From assembly GCA_015852425.1 (NCBI GenBank), contig JAAAIG010000034.1, forward strand, positions 1 through 28,020: DNA of 28,020 bases, written 5' to 3'. Below, piece after piece: positions 10,484-20,149 of the stretch; position 1 is the stretch's first letter, and each line of letters opens with the position of its first letter. The position numbers and the translations under genes were made by a program. This stretch comes from Gryganskiella cystojenkinii (taxonomy: Eukaryota > Mortierellomycota > Mortierellomycetes > Mortierellales > Mortierellaceae). Below the pieces are notes generated by a model that saw only the letters and a list, made by a program, of their open reading frames with translations, had not been told where the DNA came from and made no database searches.

Positions 10484-13014
10484 TTTAGGAAGTGGAACGG
10501 CGATTTTTCTGTTGATCGGAGGGAGGAGATAAGGGGAGGGGTCAATCGGTCAAAGGAGGGAGAATTTCGCAACTGAATCAAAAAAAAGTGAGAGAGGATT
10601 GAGGAAGAAGACGAAAGAAAAATGTGAGGGGTGTCAAGGCGATCAAATCCCATTTTTATACCACCAGAGAGAGAGAGAGTGATGAAGGTGAAGGTGGCCA
10701 AGCAATATTGATGGACCGTGTGCATTCCGGAGAGAAAATGAGAAATGGACCAGAAAGGTTTCAATAACTTCAATTGAAAAAAAGTGTAAAATAGAAAATG
10801 AACACGCCAGAGTTCGCGTTATGAAACAAGCTCGCCCACAAAGGGTTCAGGAGCAAAGGGCACGGAGAAGTGGAGGCACGCATGGGCGTAGTGGTGGTGG
10901 TAGAAGAGTGTCTTGACGCAGGGGAGGGCAATGAGATTCAACCATTTTCATTTCAAATGTAAAATTAAAAAAAAAAATAACTATGCCACAAAAAAAAACC
11001 AGAAGACCAAGCTCGGTTTACGGGGGGCTGGGTTGACTTTCTTTTCTCTTCCTCGAGGAGATGAGAGCAAATTCCTATGTGGGATATACTTTTGTTTTCG
11101 ACAAGCGTGTAAAGGACAAAACAAACAAACAAACAAACCAAAAAAAATGTTGGCCGACTTTCAACTCCAACATTGCCGTTTTCGTGCCTTGATTCGGAGA
11201 AAATACATTTGACAAGGCAATGTGGAAGCTGGTGCAAAAATATTCGACGCGTCGTGGGACAACCACCTCCTCCTTCATGGACACTTTTGCGACATTTTCA
11301 ACCCATGGCGGACGGATGATTGGCATGGTGGTTCTAATAATCGTCGTCGTTTGTGTCGGGTTCCTGAAATAAAAATCCTCACTAATGCATGCCATGCCTC
11401 TTTTCTTTGTCCCCAGCTCACTTGATTAGGAGGAAGCGGTCCTCTTCCTGTCGCTAGATCCTGATCTTCGAGCCACCCAACTGATATTCCCCACGCCATT
11501 TGTTACATCTCCACTCTAGCTAGCCATCAGTGCAACGCATTTTTTTTTTGTAAAACGCGGATGCCTAAACGGAGGCTTGTTCCTCCTACAAATAGACGAA
11601 CAAAAACGACATACCAGAAATAGGTGAACGTGCCTACAGACGCGAAAAATATATACTGTATAATGGTCGAAGGCTGAACCACTTTCCCTTTTTTGTTTTT
11701 ACGAACATCATCACCATCACAATAAAATCTTTGTCGCGCTCTACTTCCATTGCAATCCGCTGGGGGGCGTAATAAGGGACCTCTTGGCCCCTATTCTCCG
11801 AAAATAGACCCAATAATGAACCATCCTTTTTGGTGATTTTCAGACAGAAGGACAATGAGAGTGAAGGGGTAGAAAGTGATGGAATCGTCCTGCAAGAGCG
11901 TTATGGGCCAGAAAAGACTCAAGTTAGTCATGACGACGCGAACTCAGAGAGAGAGAGAGAAAGAAAGAGAGAAAGTAATCAACTCTGTCTGTTGACTGCA
12001 TGTTAAAGTTCTGTGGTTCTTGTCAAAAAAAAAGTCAACAGAATGAATGTCAAAGAGGGCGAATGAATCGAGTTAGAAAACGTTAAAGTTTTCATAGTTG
12101 CTCCCTTAGACATTCTTGTCGAAAAGGTCCAGTGCTTTTCATGAAAGGTATTTTTTTTTCTGAGGAGAGCAAAAAATAATAAAAAATGGCAAACGAACGC
12201 GATGATGCTGATTGATGTTTACAAAACAAATGGAAATGAACGATCTGTGCGCACATTCACTTAGAGCTTATTTTTGCCACGTTTTTTCATTTCTTTCCCG
12301 TAAAGACGTGGATGATGAGGAGGGAGCATTTTCATTTCCAAAACAACAACAACAGAGAACAAATCAAAAGTAGAGAACCAAATTGCTCTTCGGTGCAGAC
12401 CGACCGTTTGGCATCTCTTTGTTTTGTTTACCTTGGTTGTGAACAACACGACCAGTGATAGAATTCTCGATGAAAGGAGCATTCATTTTTACATCCAAGG
12501 GTTTATTTTCTTAAAGAAGTCTTTCTTTTCATTTTTGATGCCCATGGTAGCACGAATCAGAGGTTCGCTAATATCCTATCTGTTATCGAAAGAAAAACCC
12601 TCCATTCGCTCGGGCCTCTTCCATTTCTTACATTTTCCCACTCGAAACAATTGGGCAATGCGGAGAATGGCTCTACAAAAAACATTCGATCCGGCCTGCC
12701 TTTGCCAGTGGAGCACTGAAAGTGGTCCCTCAGACAAAAGAAATTGTCATCCTCGGTGGCCAGTGATTACTATGGGGGACAGTGGTTATACTTTATTTCA
12801 TTGAAAAAAAGAAAGACATAAAAGAACTCAAGAAATGAAGAGAAGGGGGGATTCTGTTAGTTTAAGCGGTCCGCGAGCAAAGCCGCGGGTACACACTAGT
12901 CTGTAGATGGTAACATGCAGTAGAGGCAAACTTGCAGGGTGGTGGTGGAAACGGTAGCTGTGAGTGAAGGGGAGAGGAGGCAGGTGATTTCACAAGAATC
13001 GCAAAATCTCTTCA

Positions 13015-13161
13015 TCAGTTTTTTACTCCCAGGACGATTTCACAACCTGATACTGTGGTGTTGACAGGGCAGTCTTTCACGTGCTTGCAGCAGCGAATGC
13101 AGTAGCAGCAACAGACCTGTTGATGTGCCTTGTTCGCGATGTGCTCTCTTCGTCTTCCCTT
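13015..13161 (-). other. Cys-rich open frame, possible exon
   Basis: Minus-strand frame open for 48 codons, ending at TGA 13015-13017. Its core reads V-C-C-C-Y-C-I-R-C-C-K-H-V-K-D-C-P-V-N, and a CAG acceptor (CATCAACAG) lies just before the first Val. It has no ATG and would need an upstream exon, which I could not assign. It could be a chance product of the GCAGCA-type sequence. Confidence 0.15.
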
Positions 13162-13561
13162 TTATCCTGTTCATGCAGCTGTATCAAACTGCTGTGGGTT
13201 TAGATCTTGGGGAAGGGCGATGTACAACCAGGCTCGAGAGCCGGCTTCCAAGAATAGTCTTCGATTTTGTTTTAACATTTCTTATGAGGCTTTTTTTTAC
13301 AGTAGACACCATTTCAAGGGCTGGACTTCCTGCCAAGAGTGACATCTTGTCCGCCAAGGATCGTATTCTGGCTTTCGGGGTGAAGAACGAAGCTACTGAC
13401 GATCATCACGTACCTTCTTACAAAGAATCTTCTTACAGAGAGCAAAAAACAAAGAGCAAAAGCGCGCTGACGATGGGCTATCTCGGCCTATTACAACGAT
13501 GACGACCGAGCACACGAATCGGCCACAACGCCACCAAATGCTACCAAACAACAGAGACGAT

Positions 13562-13677
13562 CCGATGTGACTGATGCACACGGTGCTGCCCAAAAAAAGA
13601 AAAGATGCAACCGACGCATTCGATGCGACTGATGCACATGGTGCCCAAAAAGAATAGATGATGCAGCCGATGCATTC
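13562..13677. repeat. Two tandem copies of a ~57-bp unit
   Basis: Each copy starts GATGYGACTGATGCACAYGG, continues with a CCCAAAAA tract and ends with GATGCARCCGAYGCATTCG. They differ by a few substitutions and small indels. No open frame is preserved across them. Confidence 0.65.
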
Positions 13678-13885
13678 GTTTTCTGAGACGCCAAATGATG
13701 AAGGATGCTGTAAAGTAGTTGTTTTGCAAACGGTACAAAAGAAGGCTATCAACTTCATGGAACTTTTTTTTCTTTTTGACCATTTTATAGTCGCATTCCT
13801 TGGCCGTCACAACAACACGGAACAGGGAGAGAAGGAGAAAAAAGAACGCCTTGGCCACAACATGACTCGGATGAAAATCATTATT

Positions 13886-14145
13886 GAAGGACAACTGCTC
13901 CTCTCATCGAGAACATCACCGTAACGCAAACGAAGAACCATTGAACGACAACCACTCCTCTCATCCGCTCTTCTTCATCGGAAACATCCTACTTGGAAGA
14001 TGAACCACTGAAGAGCAACTGCTCCTCTCATCAGAAACATCGTCCCTCGGACAATCCACCGTCATCAGAAACTTCAACATGACTTGCACAATGAACCACC
14101 GAGGGGTCAACCGTTCCTCTAATTGGAGACATTCTGACTCGGACG
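13886..14145. repeat. Degenerate tandem repeat, about four copies
   Basis: The elements GAACCAYTGAA, CAACYGCTCCTCTCATC and GAAACATC recur in order near 13886, 13935, 14002 and 14092, with irregular spacers of roughly 50-90 bp. Divergence and indels suggest an old minisatellite or remnants of a repetitive coding sequence; no frame stays open. Confidence 0.55.
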
Positions 14146-14298
14146 TAAGTCGCGTGCATTATTCGACGTCCTAGATCTAATCTTTCCTGAGCCCTCCAGC
14201 GCCTCTTTCTCATCGGCCCAGTTCACCACTACCAGTCAGTATAACACAATCGCAACCTCTTCGGATGTATACGATCCCTCACTTAGGCGTGCTCCTCC

Positions 14299-14304
14299 TT
14301 TAAA
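14299..14304 (+). promoter_or_regulatory. TATA-like TTTAAA upstream of LRR gene
   Basis: A TTTAAAA lies about 200 bp before the first ATG, followed by a C/A-rich stretch (CACACACGTCTCACACACC) typical of fungal leaders. The start of transcription is not otherwise defined. Confidence 0.25.
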
Positions 14305-14501
14305 ACTCTTGAGTTTTTCCTCAGTCCCCCTGAAATTATCTTTGTGCGACCATAATCTTGGCCACTCAAAGAAAAGCGAAGTGAGCACAGCCCAATTTGA
14401 ATTGAACAGTCCAAACTCCCAATTGCTTCATCCTTCTTCTCACACACGTCTCACACACCTTTCCCCACACAATCACCTCCAACAGCTATCCTTGACAAGC
14501 C

Positions 14502-17414
14502 ATGCAGGAAACTCATCAATCATTTCGTATCTCTGGTGCGATGTCCGACACTGAAAATATCGATGTTGATACTCTTAATGGGCAAAATGTGATCTACTGG
14601 GAAGATATCGCACTTCTCTTTCCTATGGTCAAGTACGTCAAGAACGGTAGCAAACTTGTCAAAATGATGAGGGACCAAAGTGGATTGAGGTACAGTATCT
14701 AAAATAAACACAAACCCGTACATGATGGCGCATAACGATGGAGAACAATCCTTTTGACATACGAGACACTCTGTAGAATCGTGCCTCATTGCATCAAGCA
14801 TTGCCCAGGTGTGATCTTGGATGTTGTCTTGTCCGCCGCTGCTAAGCCTGTTCTTGATGACTCTTTAATGACAACTTCAAGTCTGGATCTTACCGGTGGT
14901 CGAGCAAACACTCTCATCCATACTCCAATCGATCCCCACTATGCTGGCACTGTTGATAAGGAGATCAGCATTGATTCTCGATGGAGCAGCGCCACTGAGT
15001 CTGACGCTGACCATGCCATAGCCAGTGAGACTTTCACGGAGTTGGACTCTTCTGGGCCACTCCACCTTGGTCTCGTCAGAAAATCGACCATGCAAATCCA
15101 AGTGGATATGAAAGCCATGACGGATGCCATGATTACCAGAAGCCGTGCTGGAAAGGAGTTGGACATGTCGATGGCGGAAGAGCAATTCCCTGATGAGTAT
15201 CGCAGACACATAGCTAGTCCCGACAAGTTGGAAAAAATTCTCGTCCAAGGCCAGGCAATTCTTAATCAAGGAGCTATGACTCAGCAGATAGCTAGAGAAG
15301 TCTTGGACCTGCAGAAGCAGATGAATGACCGACTGATTCTGATTCAGAGGAAGACTGAGGCCATCTTGACGCAGCAGCTGGAACTTGCCGAGTATCCGAT
15401 CCCTCGACTGTTTATTGTCTTGCCGGAAGAAACAACAAAGTACGACCCTGGTAATTGGTTTAGAACCAAGTTCCGCTTGTATTTCATCTGTGAGTGTGGT
15501 GAGCACACCAAAGTATCCGGAGGCAGGCTCCCCAACCACACCCACTTGGCCAAACATGAGGGGTATCTTGTCCGCGAGCCAACCAATTTTTTCAAGAAAT
15601 ATGGCCCATTTCTTTTGTTGATGCTTGAGTTGATTAAAACAGGCATCAATGTCGCAGGATGTGTGGTACCGGCCCTGGCAAGTATGAAGGTCACAGAGTT
15701 GGTCAGCTCTGCCCAAGAAACGGCCAAGACAGTCATAGACATCAAGACAGTTACAGACATCAGGACTGTCACAGATCAGATCGACTATTCGCTCAGATGC
15801 ATTGACCGGCAATTGGAGAATGATCAAACATCATCCACAGGAGACGCCAACGGCTCTGAGTATCGCACGCCTAGAACACAGCTTGACTTGACAAACTATG
15901 TAAGCGACGTCGAAGGACTTGAAGGTGTCGAGTTACGCCAGTTGGGTTCATTCTTGAAAACTTCGAAAGAGGATAATCTTCTTGGGAACCTTTATCTAAT
16001 GACTACTTCGGATGGCCGCGTCAAATGGGTTTGTAACGATCACTATCGGGCCAGCTATCAAGAGGCACATACTCTGAAACTGCGGGATATAGTCAAACTG
16101 GCAGGTGGAAAATTTGATGAGCAACTGGGAGCTGTCGAAATCACTTTGCAGTCCAGCATTGCTGCCACTGAGTTCTTTAATGCATTCACCAAAGCCAGAG
16201 GCATCATCGAGCTCGAAGTCGGTTTTGGCTCGGATTGCACTAGGAGTGACCTTAAGAAATTGAAGGATGCACTTAAAGACTCACGAGTATCGACTCTTCG
16301 ACTTAATCTCCAGCATCTTCGAAAAAGTGCACTGTTATCAACATCGGCACAGTATGAAGTACTTTTTCGTTTCAAAGAACTTCCTAATATGAGAAAAACT
16401 CATATCCTTCTCACCATGGAGAACTTCAAGCGACTTAGTCTTCAGCCAGCAAAACCTTCTCAGTGGAGCAAACTATCTTTTGGGGTGATATCGGAGAATA
16501 TTATTGGAGAGAAGGAATATCGAATTTTTACAGATGCACTCAAGACCAAGTTCCCATTGTCCGCCTTGTATTTGGAGTCAAACTGGATCGGAGACATTGG
16601 AAGCCAGGCGCTGGGTGAAGCACTCAAGACCAACTCGACGTTGACCACCTTGTATTTGGAGTCAAACTCGATCGGAGACATTGGAGGCCAGGCGCTGGGC
16701 GAGGGACTCAAGATCAACTCGACTTTGACCACCTTGAATTTGAACAACAACTTGCTCGGAGACATCGGAGGCCAGGCGCTTGGTGAGGGACTCAAGACCA
16801 ACTCGACCTTGACCACGTTGGATTTGTCCACCAACTTGATCAGAGACCTTGGAGGCCAGGCGCTGGGTGTTGCACTCAAGACCAACTCGACGTTGACCGT
16901 CTTGGGTTTGAACAACAACTCAATCGGAGACATTGGAGGCCAGGCGCTGGGTGAGGCACTCAAGACCAACTCGTCTTTGACCGCCTTGTATTTGAAGTCA
17001 AGCTCGATCCGAGACATTGGAGGCCAGGCGCTGGGCGAGGGACTCAAGACCAACTCGACTTTGACTGCCTTGTATTTGGAGTCAAACTGGATCGGACATA
17101 TTGGAGGCCAGGCGCTGGGTGTGGCACTCAAGACCAACTCGACGTTGACCATCTTGAATTTGGACAACAACTTGCTCGGAGACATCGGAGGCCAGGCGCT
17201 TGGTGAGGGACTCAAGACCAACTCGACCTTGACCACGTTGGATTTATCCACCAACTTGATTAGAGACATTGGAGGCCAGGCGCTGGGTGAGGCACTCAAA
17301 ACCAACTCGACTTTGACCGCCTTGAGTTTGAACAATAACTCGATCGGGGACATTGGAGAAAAGTGGCTGACTGAGGCAGAGAAGACCAATATATTTCTTA
17401 CCATTCTGAGATAG
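14502..17414 (+). CDS. NLR-like protein: YWEDI module, conserved middle region, RI-type LRR array
   Basis: Two exons, 14502-14689 and 14777-17414 (donor GTACAG, acceptor TGTAG, phase 2), giving 941 residues; a second in-frame ATG at 14541 would give 928 and resembles related starts better. Residues about 28-82 form the YWEDI module (V-I-Y-W-E-D-I, F-P-M-V-K-Y-V-K-N-G, M-R-D, then I-V-P-H-C-I-K-H-C-P-G-V-I-L-D-V-V-L). A coiled-coil-like helix lies around 180-220. A conserved block follows (I-P-R-L-F-I-V-L-P, C-E-C-G-E-H-T, H-L-A-K-H-E-G-Y at 319-326) with a hydrophobic helix near 335-360. Another block near 447-560 contains G-R-V-K-W-V-C-N-D-H-Y-R. Residues 652-941 are ten 28-residue LRRs (L-x-L-x-x-N-x-I-x-D-I-G-x-x-A-L) plus a partial one. 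From memory, similar arrangements occur in Mortierella-type fungi. No Walker A/P-loop is visible. Likely a protein-interaction or recognition role; the actual function is unknown. Confidence 0.82.
16542..17411 (+). repeat. 84-bp tandem repeat array coding LRRs
   Basis: Ten head-to-tail 84-bp units plus 30 bp, exactly filling the end of the coding sequence to the stop at 17412. Units share GGAGGCCAGGCGCTGGG and CTCAAGACCAACTCGAC almost unchanged. Differences cluster in the beta-strand positions around L-x-L-x-x-N. Units 1-5 and 6-10 form a second-order repeat of 420 bp. Confidence 0.92.
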
Positions 17415-17798
17415 ATATTACTGCTCGGATAATGTAAATATAAGACGAAGCTTGGTGATTAACCAGCTGCATTGGAATGAGCTTGTGGAGGTAAGCAAAT
17501 TTAGTGGCGTAACTTTTGGGAAATAAGCCCTATTAAGTCACCATTGAAAGATGCAAGCAATTCACCCCTGAGCGTCACTTGTTTGATGTCGTGAACCAGG
17601 ACTAGGGCTAGGCAGGATGACCTTTCCAAGTCTGGACTAGGGTGGAGGGTACAAGGGGAGTATGTGTGTGTAAGGAGGGGAACAGGGGTCAAGGTGGTAA
17701 AAGGTATTCAAGTTACTGTGTAAAGAGCTAGGATGGGGCTCGAGGGTCTATTTATGATATCTTGTGGGGGACGGACTGTGCACGTCAATTGAGGTTGG

Positions 17799-17821
17799 TT
17801 GTGTGTGTGTGTGTGTGTGTG
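17799..17821. repeat. (GT)n microsatellite
   Basis: About ten uninterrupted GT dinucleotides in the convergent 3' intergenic region. Confidence 0.85.
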
Positions 17822-17877
17822 AAATGCGGCATGCAACCAAATCGGGACATGCCTCGTAAAGGATATATAATAATAAT

Positions 17878-17900
17878 ATTTTTTTTATTTTTTTATTTTT
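17878..17900 (-). terminator. Tandem AATAAA polyadenylation signals of TVP38-like gene
   Basis: Directly after the minus-strand stop the sequence reads as an A7-T repeat on the coding strand, giving two overlapping AATAAA hexamers. Their closeness to the stop codon is unusual, so a downstream site may also be used. Confidence 0.4.
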
Positions 17901-19840
17901 TTATCGCCAACTGTTGCCTCCTCTCTTCGTGCTAGAGTGGAGGACTAGATCATCATCCTCGTCGTCCTCTTCACCGCCTAGGGCTCCTCCGCTATTGAAC
18001 CCAGGGGCTTCATCATCCCGCCATGGGGAGTCTACCAACCCAGCATGATGGGCAGAGAAATCCAACGCGCCTTCTTCTTCTTCCTCCTCATTATCCACCA
18101 AATTTCTGTCCCCAAACACACCTTGCTCAAGATCTTGATGGTACCCCTCCTCCTGATCCAGCTCATCATCATCATCATCCGTGTAATCGTCCTCCGAATC
18201 TGTTGAACTATCCAAGTTGGCACCGACGTTCCTCCAAGCATCGTTTTGTGCATGATCCCCAGAATGTTGTTGGAGCGGATCCAGACTTCTGAACTGACGA
18301 CCAAACAGGGACTGTCCCTCATGCTCATCTTCATCCTCATCCAAGTACCCTCCACCAACATAATCCGAGGTAGCGTGCCGATCTCCTGCAGAAGATCCAA
18401 AAAAATCATCAAACGACCCTCGGTTCGTCAGATCCACATCCGGGATTGACGAGGAAGGTGCTTGACCGAGTTCGATCGCGCTGTTCTCAGACGATCGCCT
18501 GTTGGGACGGACTCCGAGACCTATCCGCCTCCGCCGCCTTCGTTCGGTCCGGATCGCCTCCGTGATCGCGACCTCGCGTTTGGCCACCAGCCAAACATAG
18601 GCGCCGACACCGATGCCCAAAAAGATACTCACGACCATGACAAAGATCTTGAGAGCCTTGCCATGATCCTTCTTCCCTGGATTGCTGGGATCATCGCCGT
18701 CATTCTCGTCCGGTTCATTCGTGAGGGTCGAAAGTGTTGAACCGATGTAGACGTGAAGGGTGAGTTTGAAAAGTGAGATGGCTGTTGCGAGTGCGTAGGT
18801 CGGAAGTGAGATATGTGTTGCGGACAAAAGCGCGTTCATGACATTGAAGGGGTATGGCGCCAATCGGATCAAAACCAGGAGCTATAAATTAAAACCAGTA
18901 AATGACATAAGGAGTTAGATAAACTCTTTTCAAAGCGCAATGTGATTCGATCTGTTATGCAATATGGTCTTCTCTACCCAAAAATATATATATATATATA
19001 TGTAAAAACGTACTCTGAATCCTCGCTTCTCCACTGTTCGGACCACACTCTTCAGATTCTTGTTCTTGGACATGAGTGTCCGGACTTGACTCTTGAACCA
19101 TCGTCGACAGAAATAAAAACAAACAATCGATCCTGCCAACGCGGACGAAAATGCGATCGCGAATCCAAGAACAAATCCATACACGTATCCTGAAAAAATA
19201 GTAAAAGAAAGATCAGTAAACATTTTCGCGGTCTTAATGGTCGTCTTTTCCCCGCCTTGCCATTTTTCATACCAGCCATTGTGATGATAGAAGAGTATCC
19301 GATCATTGGTGGGAAAGACGTCGCGAACAGACAAGCCATGAGTACTGGCGGACCTCTACCAAAAGGCCCAAACAGAAGAAAAAAAATATATCAAAAGGTA
19401 TTAGTAAAGATCTGACAAAACCATTTAAAGTCGCAACGAAATGCATATGATGAAGATTACAGTGGCCCGAGGTTCCGGAGATACGTCGCCAAGGATTCCA
19501 AAAACTCAAAGATCTTTGAATGAAACCCAGCAAAGAGTCCAATGATTAGGCCTATGAATCCGAACCAGAGTCCTAGCCAGAACCAAGGCCGAACCTGTTC
19601 TGGTAACAGATCCTGGACTCGGGTTAGAATCGCGTAGATCAGACCCGTGAACTTTGAGGTTGCGGATCCAAAATTTGAGGACGGGGACGTCGATGATTCT
19701 TCGAGCCGTATTGAAGAGGACCTAGAGTTGTGTCGGTCTATCCGTGGTGCTGTTGACCGACTGTTGCTATTCCCTGAAGAAAAGGGGCGGGTTGGTGACG
19801 AGCCTTGCCCATGATGTTGGTCTGCGAATGGATTGCTCAT
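17901..19840 (-). CDS. TVP38: Tvp38-like Golgi membrane protein with VTT domain
   Basis: Member of the Tvp38/TMEM64/DedA superfamily; relatives act as lipid scramblases or in late-Golgi trafficking. Four minus-strand exons, 19461-19840, 19273-19355, 19014-19189 and 17901-18881, join in phase to 539 residues. A Ser-rich cytosolic N terminus (1-80) precedes a transmembrane helix at about 86-106. The VTT core spans roughly 128-255: F-P-P-M-I-G-Y-S-S-I-I, G-Y-V-Y-G-F-V-L-G, and R-L-A-P-Y-P-F-N at 219-226, the conserved re-entrant Arg-Pro-Pro region. A final helix is near 290-313. The remaining 225 residues are a long acidic, disordered tail with runs of Glu and Asp, longer than in yeast Tvp38 (about 337 residues in total). 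Intron 3 carries an AT microsatellite near 18984-19001. Confident in family; specific function inferred. Confidence 0.88.
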
Positions 19841-20149
19841 TCGCTTGGTATATGTATCGTATGGCCTCGCAGGGAATGTTCCAGTGAGAAAATCAAATTC
19901 TTGTTCCTGATGAATAACCGGACAACGAATTGAATTCCCTTGATAATGGATTGTTGATGAGAAAGAAAGGAAGAGATGTCGACCACATGGGCGATGCCAA
20001 GTTTTTTTTTGCAGCCCATTGAAAAAAAGGAAATGTGACTGGGTTTCATCTGCACGCGGTTCCTCCTCCCTTTTTTATGTATTTGGTCTATCTAGTCATG
20101 GTATATGGGGGAGAGACACACGCATGGGAAAACCTTCTTCCCGTGCTAC
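19841..20149. promoter_or_regulatory. Upstream region of TVP38-like gene
   Basis: The 309-bp gap between the TVP38-like start and the arrestin stop; both genes are on the minus strand. No ORF or recognisable element apart from T-rich tracts. Confidence 0.35.

Larger units (their letters stand above)
10484..14501. other. 4-kb gene-poor region
   Basis: The largest stretch without a confident gene. It contains a GA repeat (about 10662-10679), an ACAA repeat (about 11118-11140), many A/T homopolymers, a small GC-rich hairpin at 12871-12888, a minus-strand Cys-rich frame at 13015-13161, two families of degenerate tandem repeats (13562-13677 and 13886-14145) and, at its right end, the LRR gene promoter. 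Every ORF I translated is short and lacks protein-like features. It may hold the long promoter of the zinc-finger gene, a non-coding transcript, or decayed sequence. Confidence 0.5.
17415..17900. other. Intergenic region between convergent LRR and TVP38 genes
   Basis: No gene seen. It contains a GT microsatellite at 17799-17821 and an A/T-rich end that serves as the 3' flank of the TVP38-like gene. Confidence 0.5.

Noticed and set aside
12866..12888. GC-rich hairpin considered as tRNA or snRNA fragment
   Set aside because: The stem is only about 5 bp, and the surroundings lack tRNA A/B boxes or any recognisable RNA core.
13184..13404. 72-codon minus-strand open frame with Lys/Ser-rich composition
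   Set aside because: Length is within chance expectation, and no splice sites connect it convincingly to the neighbouring Cys-rich frame.
14877..15827. 316-codon antisense ORF inside the LRR gene
   Set aside because: It overlaps the well-supported sense coding exon, and I see no family features or splice context for it.
16460..17404. Long antisense ORF (314 codons) across the LRR array
   Set aside because: It is a by-product of the 84-bp coding repeats: because 84 is a multiple of three, a repeat unit lacking an antisense stop keeps the opposite frame open. Its repeated S-A-W-P-P motif is just the complement of the LRR coding unit.
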